From NCBI GenBank assembly GCA_902796775.1, contig CADBQK010000001.1, positions 1 to 8,359 of the forward strand: a stretch of DNA of 8,359 nt. The letters are read 5' to 3'. The DNA is from an uncultured Lachnospiraceae bacterium (lineage in GTDB: Bacteria > Bacillota_A > Clostridia > Lachnospirales > Lachnospiraceae). Below, one piece after another: positions 1-5,198 of the stretch (position 1 is its first letter; every line of letters begins with the position of its first letter). The notes beneath the pieces are model-generated. The model was given only the letters and a program-made list of their open reading frames with translations, had not been told where the DNA came from and ran no database searches. The translations under genes were made by a program, and so were the position numbers.

Positions 1-86
1 CTTTCGTGCGGCTCATAAAGCTCATAAATACAAATGGTCCAGCTGCGCTCTTTACGCAGGTCCGGGATCCTGTCCAGGATATTCAA
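1..86 (-). CDS. Start of an unidentified gene downstream of cbiH (partial)
   Basis: A reading frame opens with TTG at 84-86 and stays open to the window edge, giving 28 codons that read (M)NILDRIPDLRKERSWTIC and continue with IYELYEPHE. The TTG overlaps the cbiH stop codon (TGA, 83-85) in a TTGA arrangement, and a purine-rich AGGGGG lies about 8 nt upstream, as expected for translational coupling in a cobalamin operon. I do not recognise the product from so few residues. Precorrin-6A reductase or another corrin enzyme would fit the position, but nothing in the sequence identifies one. The TTG start is an inference from the overlap and the ribosome site. Confidence 0.4.
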   Translation of the reverse strand, partial: MNILDRIPDLRKERSWTICIYELYEPHE

Positions 87-823
87 ATGATATACCCCCT
101 ATTCGTCACCATCCGTCCATCCAGAATGTTTGTACCGGTATTGCCGGCAAAGACGGTGGTAAACATGTCCGCCGGATACTCTTCCAGCTCTTTCAGGCTT
201 AAAACGCGGCAGCTCTGTCCTTCTCGTCCTATATTCTCCGTAATGCCGCAGACTGTATCCGGGCTCTTATATTCCATCATGATCTTGCAGGCTCTTTTCA
301 GGTGATCTCTGCGCTTATGGCTGCCGGGATTATACAGACAAATGACCATGTCGGCTTCGGATGCTGCCCGCAGCCTCTTTTCAATCACATCCCAGGGCAC
401 CAGCAGGTCACTCAGGCTGATCACAGCAAAATCGCCCATCAAAGGAGCGCCGAGCAGGGCTGCCCCGCTGACGGCAGCCGTCACACCCGGAATGCCTTCG
501 ATCTCGATGTCCTGCCAGCTCTCTTTTGACGCACGCAGCTCATACAGCAGCCCCGCCATACCGTAAACACCTGCATCTCCGGAGCAGATCATTGCTACAT
601 CCTGTCCTTTTTCGGCCTCTTCAAAAGCAAGGATACAGCGCTCCTTCTCCTGCCTCATCGGTGTCGAAAGCATTCTTTTCCCTTCAAAATGCTCCCGAAT
701 CAATTCGACGTAGACTGTATATCCGATGATCACATCGCAGTCAGCAAGCGCTCTGGCAGCCTGCACTGTCATTCCCTCATATCCGCCGGGGCCGATGCCC
801 ACTGCCTCAATCCTTCCGCTCAT
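83..823 (-). CDS. cbiH: Cobalt-factor III / precorrin-3B C17-methyltransferase (CbiH/CobJ family)
   Basis: This 246-residue protein belongs to the tetrapyrrole (corrin/porphyrin) methylase family. The family member CbiH/CobJ uses S-adenosylmethionine to methylate C17 and contract the corrin ring during cobalamin synthesis. Visible signatures are GIGPGG at residues 9-14, the family's glycine-rich N-terminal loop; SGDAGVYGMAG at 81-91; CLYNPGSHKR at 162-171, typical of the CobJ branch; and a C-terminal GRMVTNRGY at 236-244. Length matches stand-alone CbiH. The frame is open further upstream to 1024, but that part lies inside cbiF. ATG at 821-823 is preferred because homology begins there and the cbiF stop (807-809) then overlaps by 17 nt, which is usual for coupled genes. 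The anaerobic (CbiH) rather than aerobic (CobJ) naming is inferred from the likely host. Confidence 0.93.
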   Translation of the reverse strand: MSGRIEAVGIGPGGYEGMTVQAARALADCDVIIGYTVYVELIREHFEGKRMLSTPMRQEKERCILAFEEAEKGQDVAMICSGDAGVYGMAGLLYELRASKESWQDIEIEGIPGVTAAVSGAALLGAPLMGDFAVISLSDLLVPWDVIEKRLRAASEADMVICLYNPGSHKRRDHLKRACKIMMEYKSPDTVCGITENIGREGQSCRVLSLKELEEYPADMFTTVFAGNTGTNILDGRMVTNRGYII

Positions 824-1586
824 CCTGACTGCTGTCCTTTCCCTGCCGGAATCCTGTCGTAAAGGCCGGGTCATAAAGCCGGGACCTGGCATAAACCGGA
901 TCAAGCACATCTCCAACGATAACAAGCGCCGTCTTTGTGATTCCTTCCCGCTCAGCAGCCCACGGCAGATCGCAGACATTGCACCGCACGATCTTCTGAT
1001 CAGGCCAGCTTGCCCTGTAAACAATTGCTGCCGGGGAAGCGGCCGGATACCCGCCTGCCATCAGCTCCTCTGAGAGTTCCTCCAGCTGCCCGGCACTCAG
1101 GAAAAACACCATGCTTGCCTGATGAGCTGCCAGATTACGGACACTCTCCTTTGCCGGCACGGATGTGCGTCCCGCCACCCGGCTGATGATCACACTCTGG
1201 GAAACCTCAGGAAGAGTGTATTCCAGATTCATGGCTGCGGCTGCACCGCAGAAGGAACTGACGCCCGGACAGGACTCGTAGGCGATCCCCTTCTCATCCA
1301 GTGCATCCATCTGTTCACGAATCGCACCATACAGACAAGGATCACCGGTATGCAGACGAACCGTCATGAGACCTTTTCCTTCTGCCTCTTCCATGACCTT
1401 CAGGACATCTTCCAGGGTCATACGGGCACTGTTATGGAAGCGGCAGCCCTCTTTGCATACACGCAGATGCCGCGGATCGACCAGTGATCCGGCATAAATG
1501 ACCACATCAGCCTTTTTCAGCAGCTCCTGTCCCCGGACGGTAATCAGATCCGGAGCTCCCGGACCCGCTCCAACAAAATATACCAT
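807..1586 (-). CDS. cbiF: Cobalt-precorrin-4 C11-methyltransferase (CbiF/CobM family)
   Basis: This 259-residue cytoplasmic enzyme of the SAM-dependent corrin methylase family adds the C11 methyl group to (cobalt-)precorrin-4 in adenosylcobalamin synthesis. Its substrate is the product of the CbiH reaction, so the two overlapping genes encode consecutive steps. Visible features are GAGPG at residues 6-10 followed by DLITVRGQELL, the first family signature; LHTGDPCLYGA at 78-88, the second signature; CPGVSSFCGAAAA at 106-118; and RLYDPAFTTGFR near the C-terminus, typical of CbiF/CobM. Length is normal. The ATG at 1584-1586 is preceded by AGAGGG at a suitable distance. The upstream spacer is unusual in holding 10-bp phased T-rich repeats (1601-1650). 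No cobalamin riboswitch is visible ahead of it, so control probably lies further upstream or elsewhere. Confidence 0.95.
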   Translation of the reverse strand: MVYFVGAGPGAPDLITVRGQELLKKADVVIYAGSLVDPRHLRVCKEGCRFHNSARMTLEDVLKVMEEAEGKGLMTVRLHTGDPCLYGAIREQMDALDEKGIAYESCPGVSSFCGAAAAMNLEYTLPEVSQSVIISRVAGRTSVPAKESVRNLAAHQASMVFFLSAGQLEELSEELMAGGYPAASPAAIVYRASWPDQKIVRCNVCDLPWAAEREGITKTALVIVGDVLDPVYARSRLYDPAFTTGFRQGKDSSQDERKD

Positions 1587-1600
1587 CTGCTAACCCTCTT

Positions 1601-1650
1601 CTTTTATTTGCTTAGTTTCGTTTTTATTCGCTTTTATTCGCTCTTTTTCG
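1601..1650. repeat. Five imperfect 10-bp T-rich repeats, phased at one helical turn
   Basis: Five consecutive 10-mers read on the plus strand as CTTTTATTTG, CTTAGTTTCG, TTTTTATTCG, CTTTTATTCG and CTCTTTTTCG, with consensus CTTTTATTCG. The last two cover the end and stop codon of the 62-aa gene, and the rest fill the spacer ahead of cbiF. Short T/A tracts repeated at about one helical turn are known to favour intrinsic DNA curvature. Whether this array bends DNA or affects cbiF expression is not shown; it could be low-complexity drift. Confidence 0.6.
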
Positions 1651-1822
1651 TGCTCCCCTGTTCTGCCTTCTCCTGCTGTGCTTTATATTCCCGGCTCTTC
1701 TCCAGAGCCTTCTGTACGATACTGCCCAATGTCACAGCTGCCGAAAACAGCGAAATCGCCAGCTCAAGCTTACTGTTCGCAACCTTTCTGCGGGGTATAA
1801 AACCCTTTTTTCTGACTGACAT
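1634..1822 (-). CDS. Small hypothetical protein with one hydrophobic segment (62 aa)
   Basis: I do not recognise this protein. The chosen ATG (1820-1822) is preceded by AGGTGGGAG within a few nucleotides. An in-frame ATG nine codons earlier (1847-1849) has a poorer site and would give 71 residues. The 62-residue product has a strongly basic N-terminus (VRKKGFIPRRK), one hydrophobic or amphipathic helix at about residues 19-37 (LELAISLFSAAVTLGSIVQ), and a highly charged, Lys/Glu-rich tail predicted to be helical or disordered. The positive-inside pattern suggests that, if inserted in the membrane, the N-terminus faces the cytoplasm. It sits between the 81-aa gene and cbiF, co-directional with both. 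It could be a membrane tether or adaptor, but nothing in the sequence assigns a function. Confidence 0.65.
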   Translation of the reverse strand: MSVRKKGFIPRRKVANSKLELAISLFSAAVTLGSIVQKALEKSREYKAQQEKAEQGSTKKSE

Positions 1823-1883
1823 CGTCTCCCACCTGCCTTTTCTTATCATTACTCAGGATCCGATTATCCTGCTCTGTTTCTGC

Positions 1884-2129
1884 TTAACCCTGTTTTTTGA
1901 ACATCTTCATCAGTTCAGGATTTACGACAAGAGCTGCGATAAAATCTTCCACGGAAGGCCTCTCCTCAAATCCGAGGAATTTCAGAGCCTCCTGGCCGCG
2001 GCTGCCGTCACTGTCGAATTTATCCAGAACAGCCTCGAAGGATTTCTTTACCTCATCCTCAGTCTGTCCGTTTTTCCGGGCAAACTTCGCAATCAGTTCA
2101 TCGACTAATTCCTTATTTGCTGCATCCAT
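1884..2129 (-). CDS. Small acidic, helical hypothetical protein (81 aa)
   Basis: No family is recognised. The ATG at 2127-2129 is preceded by AAAGGAG (2140-2146) with a 10-nt spacer. An alternative in-frame GTG at 2148-2150 would place that ribosome site inside the coding region, so it is disfavoured. The 81-residue product looks all-helical: an N-terminal helix (about 5-20), a second (about 24-40), a glycine-containing turn (DSDGSRG, 39-45), a third (46-54), and a C-terminal helix (about 59-79) ending in a basic KK. It has no signal peptide, membrane segment or cysteines. It lies 71 nt downstream of the AAA+ gene with no clear terminator between, so it may belong to the same transcript. Residues 52-54 are Leu-Gly-Phe, the same tripeptide found at the AAA+ C-terminus, which may be chance. 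Confidence 0.72.
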   Translation of the reverse strand: MDAANKELVDELIAKFARKNGQTEDEVKKSFEAVLDKFDSDGSRGQEALKFLGFEERPSVEDFIAALVVNPELMKMFKKQG

Positions 2130-2139
2130 CTTTACATAT

Positions 2140-2146
2140 CTCCTTT
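2140..2146 (-). promoter_or_regulatory. Ribosome binding site that fixes the start of the 81-aa gene
   Basis: On the minus strand AAAGGAG lies 10 nt before ATG 2127-2129. Because it lies within the alternative reading from GTG 2148-2150, it argues for the shorter, ATG-started protein. A start-stop pair (ATGTAA) sits in the spacer and is probably irrelevant. Confidence 0.6.
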
Positions 2147-2200
2147 CCACCTTAGGGAATAATAGGTAATTTCGAAACTCAAAAGCCGGCTTCCTTTTGT

Positions 2201-4411
2201 TTATACAAATCCCAGATGATAGCCGGGATGTGCGCGTCTGCTTCTTTTTGCACAGAAATCAGAAGCTGCTCTGGAGGAAGCTGCTGCAAAATCTTCTTTC
2301 TCCATGGAAACTTTCTGGCTCCCGCTGCTGTCCATTTGCGTGCGCATCACAGCCCTGCTGCGCGCACTCTCAAAAAGATTGCGGACAAAACGGGCATTGG
2401 AAAAGTCTGCAGAGGACAAAACCGTATCATCAAGCCCTTCAAAATACTTTTCAACAGCCTGGTCAAGCCCCTCTCCTTCGGCGATTTCTTCACTGCCCAG
2501 CATATTCATAAAGGTTCTGGCCAGCTCCTGCCTGGTATAATCCGGGAAGGATAATGTATAAGGAATCTTCTCTGCCAATACCTGGCTCTGATTTGCCAGC
2601 CGCTTCATCTCATCGGAATCCCCTGCCAGAATAAGGGCTATATCATCAACCGGATTGGACACAAGTGCTGCCAGCTCCCTAAGAGCCTCTTTTGCAGGAA
2701 CCTCTTCCTCCTCTGATGGATCGGTCAAACGGGACAGATCATCAATGAACAGGACGGCCCCCTTCGCATCTCTGAGCATCGAAGCCAGAATGGCTCCGGC
2801 AGCTCCTTCTCCTCCATTCAGAAGCTCTTCTGCCGAATGCTCGAAGAAATATCCGCCTGCGAGCAGTCCGCGCTCCTTCAGCAGCCTTCCCAGGATCCTG
2901 GCGACTGTCGTTTTCCCGGTCCCGGGGCTTCCGACAAAAGACATATACATCGGTTTCAGAGAAGATGCTTCTTTTTCAGCACCATCCTCATCCGAACCTG
3001 TTTCCGCTTGTCCGTCTGCCTGTTTCCTGTCCTTCTCGATTTTATCCACCAGTGCCAGGATCTCCTCGCGGATCCTGGAGGCGCAGACCAGTTGGCTGAT
3101 CTCATCCATCGCGCTTCCATCTACCCGGAAGTCCCGGACAAAACCGGCCAGGTCCTCCGGCAGGATCCGGATCTCTTCCAGGATACCATCCGGCACCGGC
3201 ACCTCTTCCGGCAGGTTTATCGTCATGCTGCGGACTTTCCGGTAGATCATATCCATCACGATCTTGCGCAGTGTCTGCGTCCCGTAGAACCGTCCATCGG
3301 ATTTCTCCTGCGCGATCCTCTGACGGAACATTTCCCAGACCTTCTCATCTGCAGTAAATCCCTGCTGGCTGAGCAGCTCTTTGGCATACAGTTCCAGCTG
3401 GGCGGTACTGAGCGGCCGGAAGGCAACCGGCACGACCTGCATGGCATCATTCAGCACATCCAGCAGTTTTTCCATCCTGCCGGTATCTGTAAACGGGATC
3501 CGGAATACATAGATCAGATTATCCCCGGAGTCCGCTAATGAGGCAAGAAAGTCGCTGAACTGCCGGGAAGATGCCTGTCCCATCCATGCTGTAATGTCGA
3601 TGGACACGATCCGGCCCTGAAGCCTGGATACAGCCTCCGTAACCGGGGTAAGCACATCCGCCGTTTCGACCGGCGGCATCAGTGCTGCCGTAACAGGAAT
3701 GTCCACAGCATGGAATAGTTTCTCCTCGGACAAAAGTGCTGTCAGGATATTCAGATAATCGGTCAGCCCATACCCTTCATCCACAGCAAATAGATAGTGT
3801 CTGGATGAAACGACTTCTTCCAGTGCCAGATTCCGCAGAACCGGTGCCATCTTATGGATTTCCTCACAAAGAGAGGCAAATTGCTCTGCACCCGGCATTG
3901 CTTTAACATTCGCCAGGATCTGCCGCAGATTCTCCGGATTTACAGGCTGGGAGAAAAAGTCGTCCTCCTGTGTCCCTTCCCGGTTCTCTTCATCTGCTTC
4001 TTCCTCTTCATCCGGATCCTGCACCCCGGCTGCACGAAGGAGCTGGTCTGAGGCCAGGTTGGAAACTGTCTCTTTTTCCGCGGACCGGTCTGCGGCCGGC
4101 TCCTCTTCACGCAGTCCCTCTTCCATCCCGGCAGGCGCCTCCATCTCGACACGAAGGATCCGGTTCAGCTCTTCCTGTGCTATCTTGTATCGGTCAGCGA
4201 GAAATCCTGCAATATCCCCGATCAGTGCGGACACGTCGACTGACTTCTCATCAACCTCCAGAGCCAGGGAAGTGGCGGCTGCTGCATCAACAGTGATCTG
4301 GTCCGTCTTATGCGCCTGGATAAACCTGACCATCTCTTTCACAGGCCCGCTGCTCTTTGCAGAATGTCTGTGGACCCAGTTTTCATTCAACCTGATAATC
4401 AGCCTTGTCAT
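2201..4411 (-). CDS. Two-module AAA+ ATPase of SpoVK/CbbX type, partner of the adjacent ClpP
   Basis: This 736-residue cytoplasmic protein has, in order: an N-terminal helical region (1-90); acidic linkers (about 92-115 and 131-151); a degenerate AAA-like module (about 160-395), where the P-loop position reads DEGYGLT (211-217) with Leu instead of Lys and a Walker B-like strand is IVSIDITAW; and a SpoVK/CbbX-like module (about 410-690). The second module keeps Walker A GSPGTGKT (494-501) and the lid motif SNARFVRNLF (671-680). Its Walker B is LFIDDL, with Asp558 for the usual Glu. The pore-loop YIG position is GEG (534-536), and Lys615 replaces the arginine finger. The last residues are YHLGFV; LGF at 733-735 resembles the ClpP-docking tripeptide of Clp ATPases. 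ATG 4409-4411 starts 3 nt after the clpP stop, with GGAGG inside clpP. It is probably an unfoldase-like or regulatory partner of that ClpP. Reduced ATPase activity is inferred from the substitutions. Confidence 0.85.
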   Translation of the reverse strand: MTRLIIRLNENWVHRHSAKSSGPVKEMVRFIQAHKTDQITVDAAAATSLALEVDEKSVDVSALIGDIAGFLADRYKIAQEELNRILRVEMEAPAGMEEGLREEEPAADRSAEKETVSNLASDQLLRAAGVQDPDEEEEADEENREGTQEDDFFSQPVNPENLRQILANVKAMPGAEQFASLCEEIHKMAPVLRNLALEEVVSSRHYLFAVDEGYGLTDYLNILTALLSEEKLFHAVDIPVTAALMPPVETADVLTPVTEAVSRLQGRIVSIDITAWMGQASSRQFSDFLASLADSGDNLIYVFRIPFTDTGRMEKLLDVLNDAMQVVPVAFRPLSTAQLELYAKELLSQQGFTADEKVWEMFRQRIAQEKSDGRFYGTQTLRKIVMDMIYRKVRSMTINLPEEVPVPDGILEEIRILPEDLAGFVRDFRVDGSAMDEISQLVCASRIREEILALVDKIEKDRKQADGQAETGSDEDGAEKEASSLKPMYMSFVGSPGTGKTTVARILGRLLKERGLLAGGYFFEHSAEELLNGGEGAAGAILASMLRDAKGAVLFIDDLSRLTDPSEEEEVPAKEALRELAALVSNPVDDIALILAGDSDEMKRLANQSQVLAEKIPYTLSFPDYTRQELARTFMNMLGSEEIAEGEGLDQAVEKYFEGLDDTVLSSADFSNARFVRNLFESARSRAVMRTQMDSSGSQKVSMEKEDFAAASSRAASDFCAKRSRRAHPGYHLGFV

Positions 4412-4414
4412 AAC

Positions 4415-4990
4415 CTATTCCTCCGCAGCACCGATAATGTGGTCGATGATCCCGTACTCTTTCGCTTCCTCCGGGAACATCCAGTAATTTCTGTCGGTAT
4501 CCCGCTCGATTTCTTCTACAGTGTGTCCTGTATTCTCTGCAAGAATGCGGTTGACCCTTTCCTTGATCCTCTGGCCGTGTCTAGCTTCGATCATGATATC
4601 GCTCATCTGCCCCTGTGCGCCGCCCAGGATCTGATGGATCATCACCTCACTGTTTTCCAGGCAGTAGCGTTTCCCTCTGGTCCCGCCGGCCAGGATAAAT
4701 GCTCCCATGCTCGCAGCACTTCCCACGCAGATCGTCGAAACATCGCAGCGGATATGGCGCATCGTATCATAGATCGCAAGTCCCGCCGAAACCACCCCTC
4801 CGGGTGAATTGATATACATCTGGATATCTTTTTCCGGATCCACCGACTCCAGATAGAGCATCTGGGCGATCAGGCTCGCTGCCATATCATCCGAGACCTC
4901 ATCAAAGAGCAGGATGATCCTCTCCGTCAACAGCCTCGCAAAAATATCCTCCCCGCCATGCTCGTTGTAAAACATCGGACTGACAATCAT
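4415..4990 (-). CDS. ClpP-family serine peptidase with Asn in place of the triad Asp
   Basis: This 191-residue protein is a full-length ClpP homologue. ClpP forms stacked heptameric rings that degrade proteins fed by an AAA+ ATPase. Visible motifs are YINSPGG (59-65); the nucleophile block GSAASMGAF (90-98) with Ser94; [14 protein letters not shown] (115-128) with His119; the handle helix ending in [10 protein letters not shown]; and [10 protein letters not shown] (162-171). In characterised ClpPs the third triad residue is the Asp following ERDT(D/E)R; here it is Asn168 (codon AAT, 4487-4489). The N-terminus is about four residues shorter than the B. subtilis type and lacks the IPTV-EQ-RGER axial-loop sequence. 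Start ATG 4988-4990 has a strong AAAGGAGGG site. It is probably a second, specialised ClpP rather than the housekeeping copy, given its dedicated downstream AAA+ gene. It may be the proteolytic or a low-activity structural subunit. Confidence 0.93.
   Translation of the reverse strand: MIVSPMFYNEHGGEDIFARLLTERIILLFDEVSDDMAASLIAQMLYLESVDPEKDIQMYINSPGGVVSAGLAIYDTMRHIRCDVSTICVGSAASMGAFILAGGTRGKRYCLENSEVMIHQILGGAQGQMSDIMIEARHGQRIKERVNRILAENTGHTVEEIERDTDRNYWMFPEEAKEYGIIDHIIGAAEE
4420..4424 (-). promoter_or_regulatory. Ribosome binding site of the AAA+ gene, inside the clpP 3' end
   Basis: GGAGG on the minus strand lies in the last codons of clpP, 8 nt before the AAA+ ATG (4409-4411). The clpP stop TAG is at 4415-4417. 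This geometry implies that translation of the two genes is coupled and their stoichiometry linked. Confidence 0.75.
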
Positions 4991-4993
4991 CCT

Positions 4994-5053
4994 TCACCCT
5001 CCTTTATCATTATCATCATCATTCTTCCATCTCGACTCGCTGACTTCCATCAT
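4994..5053 (-). promoter_or_regulatory. Candidate leader ORF (19 codons) overlapping the clpP ribosome site
   Basis: An ORF begins with ATGATG at 5048-5053 in the tandem-repeat array and ends at TGA 4994-4996, 3 nt before the clpP ATG. It encodes MMEVSESRWKN, then a run of Asp/Asn, and ends Lys-Gly-Gly. Its codons AAA GGA GGG form the clpP Shine-Dalgarno sequence (4997-5005). The second ATG has GGAG about 7 nt upstream. Ribosomes translating the leader would cover or open the clpP site, so it could tune clpP translation. It is too short for coding statistics and may be fortuitous. Confidence 0.3.
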
Positions 5054-5118
5054 GACTCTCCGACTTCCATCATGACTCGCTGACCTTTATCATGACCGAC
5101 TGACTTCTATCATGCCTC
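5028..5118. repeat. 20-bp direct tandem repeat, four units plus a partial unit
   Basis: Units start at 5028, 5048, 5068 and 5088, with an 11-nt partial unit at 5108. The plus-strand consensus is CATCATGACTCGCTGACTTC, and units differ at a few positions each. On the minus (transcribed) strand each unit carries GAGTCATGATG, so start codons recur every 20 nt and shift frame. The array lies in the clpP leader, 38 nt upstream of the clpP ATG. Copy number at such arrays often varies by replication slippage. Whether this affects clpP is unknown. Confidence 0.85.
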
Positions 5119-5122
5119 ACGA

Positions 5123-5152
5123 ATAGTACTGCCTATCCTACGAAAGAGACAA
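5123..5152 (-). promoter_or_regulatory. Weak sigma-A-like promoter candidate for the clpP-AAA+ transcript
   Basis: On the minus strand TTGTCT (5147-5152) and TACTAT (5123-5128) are separated by 18 nt, each matching four of six consensus positions. The pair lies just downstream of a perfect palindrome (5157-5170) and upstream of the repeat array and clpP. The match is weak; its position in the only sizeable gap between the acyltransferase pair and clpP is the main support. Confidence 0.28.
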
Positions 5153-5156
5153 TCTG

Positions 5157-5170
5157 CAGTGTATACACTG
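5157..5170. promoter_or_regulatory. Perfect 14-bp palindrome, operator-like
   Basis: CAGTGTATACACTG is an exact palindrome 28 nt beyond the stop of the SGNH-type gene and just upstream of the weak promoter candidate for clpP. Its core GTGTATACAC resembles sites of dimeric repressors such as GntR/YtrA-type regulators, but I cannot assign a regulator. It is not followed by a T-run on either strand, so a terminator is unlikely. Confidence 0.4.
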
Positions 5171-5198
5171 AGAAACAGAATATGCAGGCATCCTTTTT

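Noticed and set aside
824..1024. In-frame upstream extension of cbiH
   Set aside because: The extra 67 residues lie inside cbiF, show no family similarity and precede the GIGPGG signature. ATG 821-823 gives the normal CbiH length.
1608..2108. Plus-strand open frame of 166 codons opposite the two small genes
   Set aside because: Its Phe/Leu/Ser-rich translation is what the antisense of Lys/Glu-rich genes gives. The minus-strand frames have better ribosome sites. The small genes themselves are not beyond doubt.
2159..2200. Possible terminator after the AAA+ gene (AAGCCGGCTT with flanking CAAAAG/CTTTTG)
   Set aside because: The GC palindrome has no loop as written and the alternative 6-bp stem is weak. 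Only a short T-run lies inside the stem, so I do not call a terminator.
2837..3538. Plus-strand open frame of 233 codons opposite the AAA+ gene
   Set aside because: It lies wholly antisense to a gene with clear AAA+ motifs. Its translation shows no domain, and long antisense frames are common opposite GC-rich third positions.
5011..5024. TATCATCATCAT trinucleotide run near the clpP start
   Set aside because: It is explained by repeated Asp/Asn codons of the candidate leader ORF or by simple low complexity, and no separate function is supported.
5028..5118. CRISPR-like array
   Set aside because: The 20-bp units are directly adjacent with no spacers, so this is a tandem repeat and not a CRISPR.
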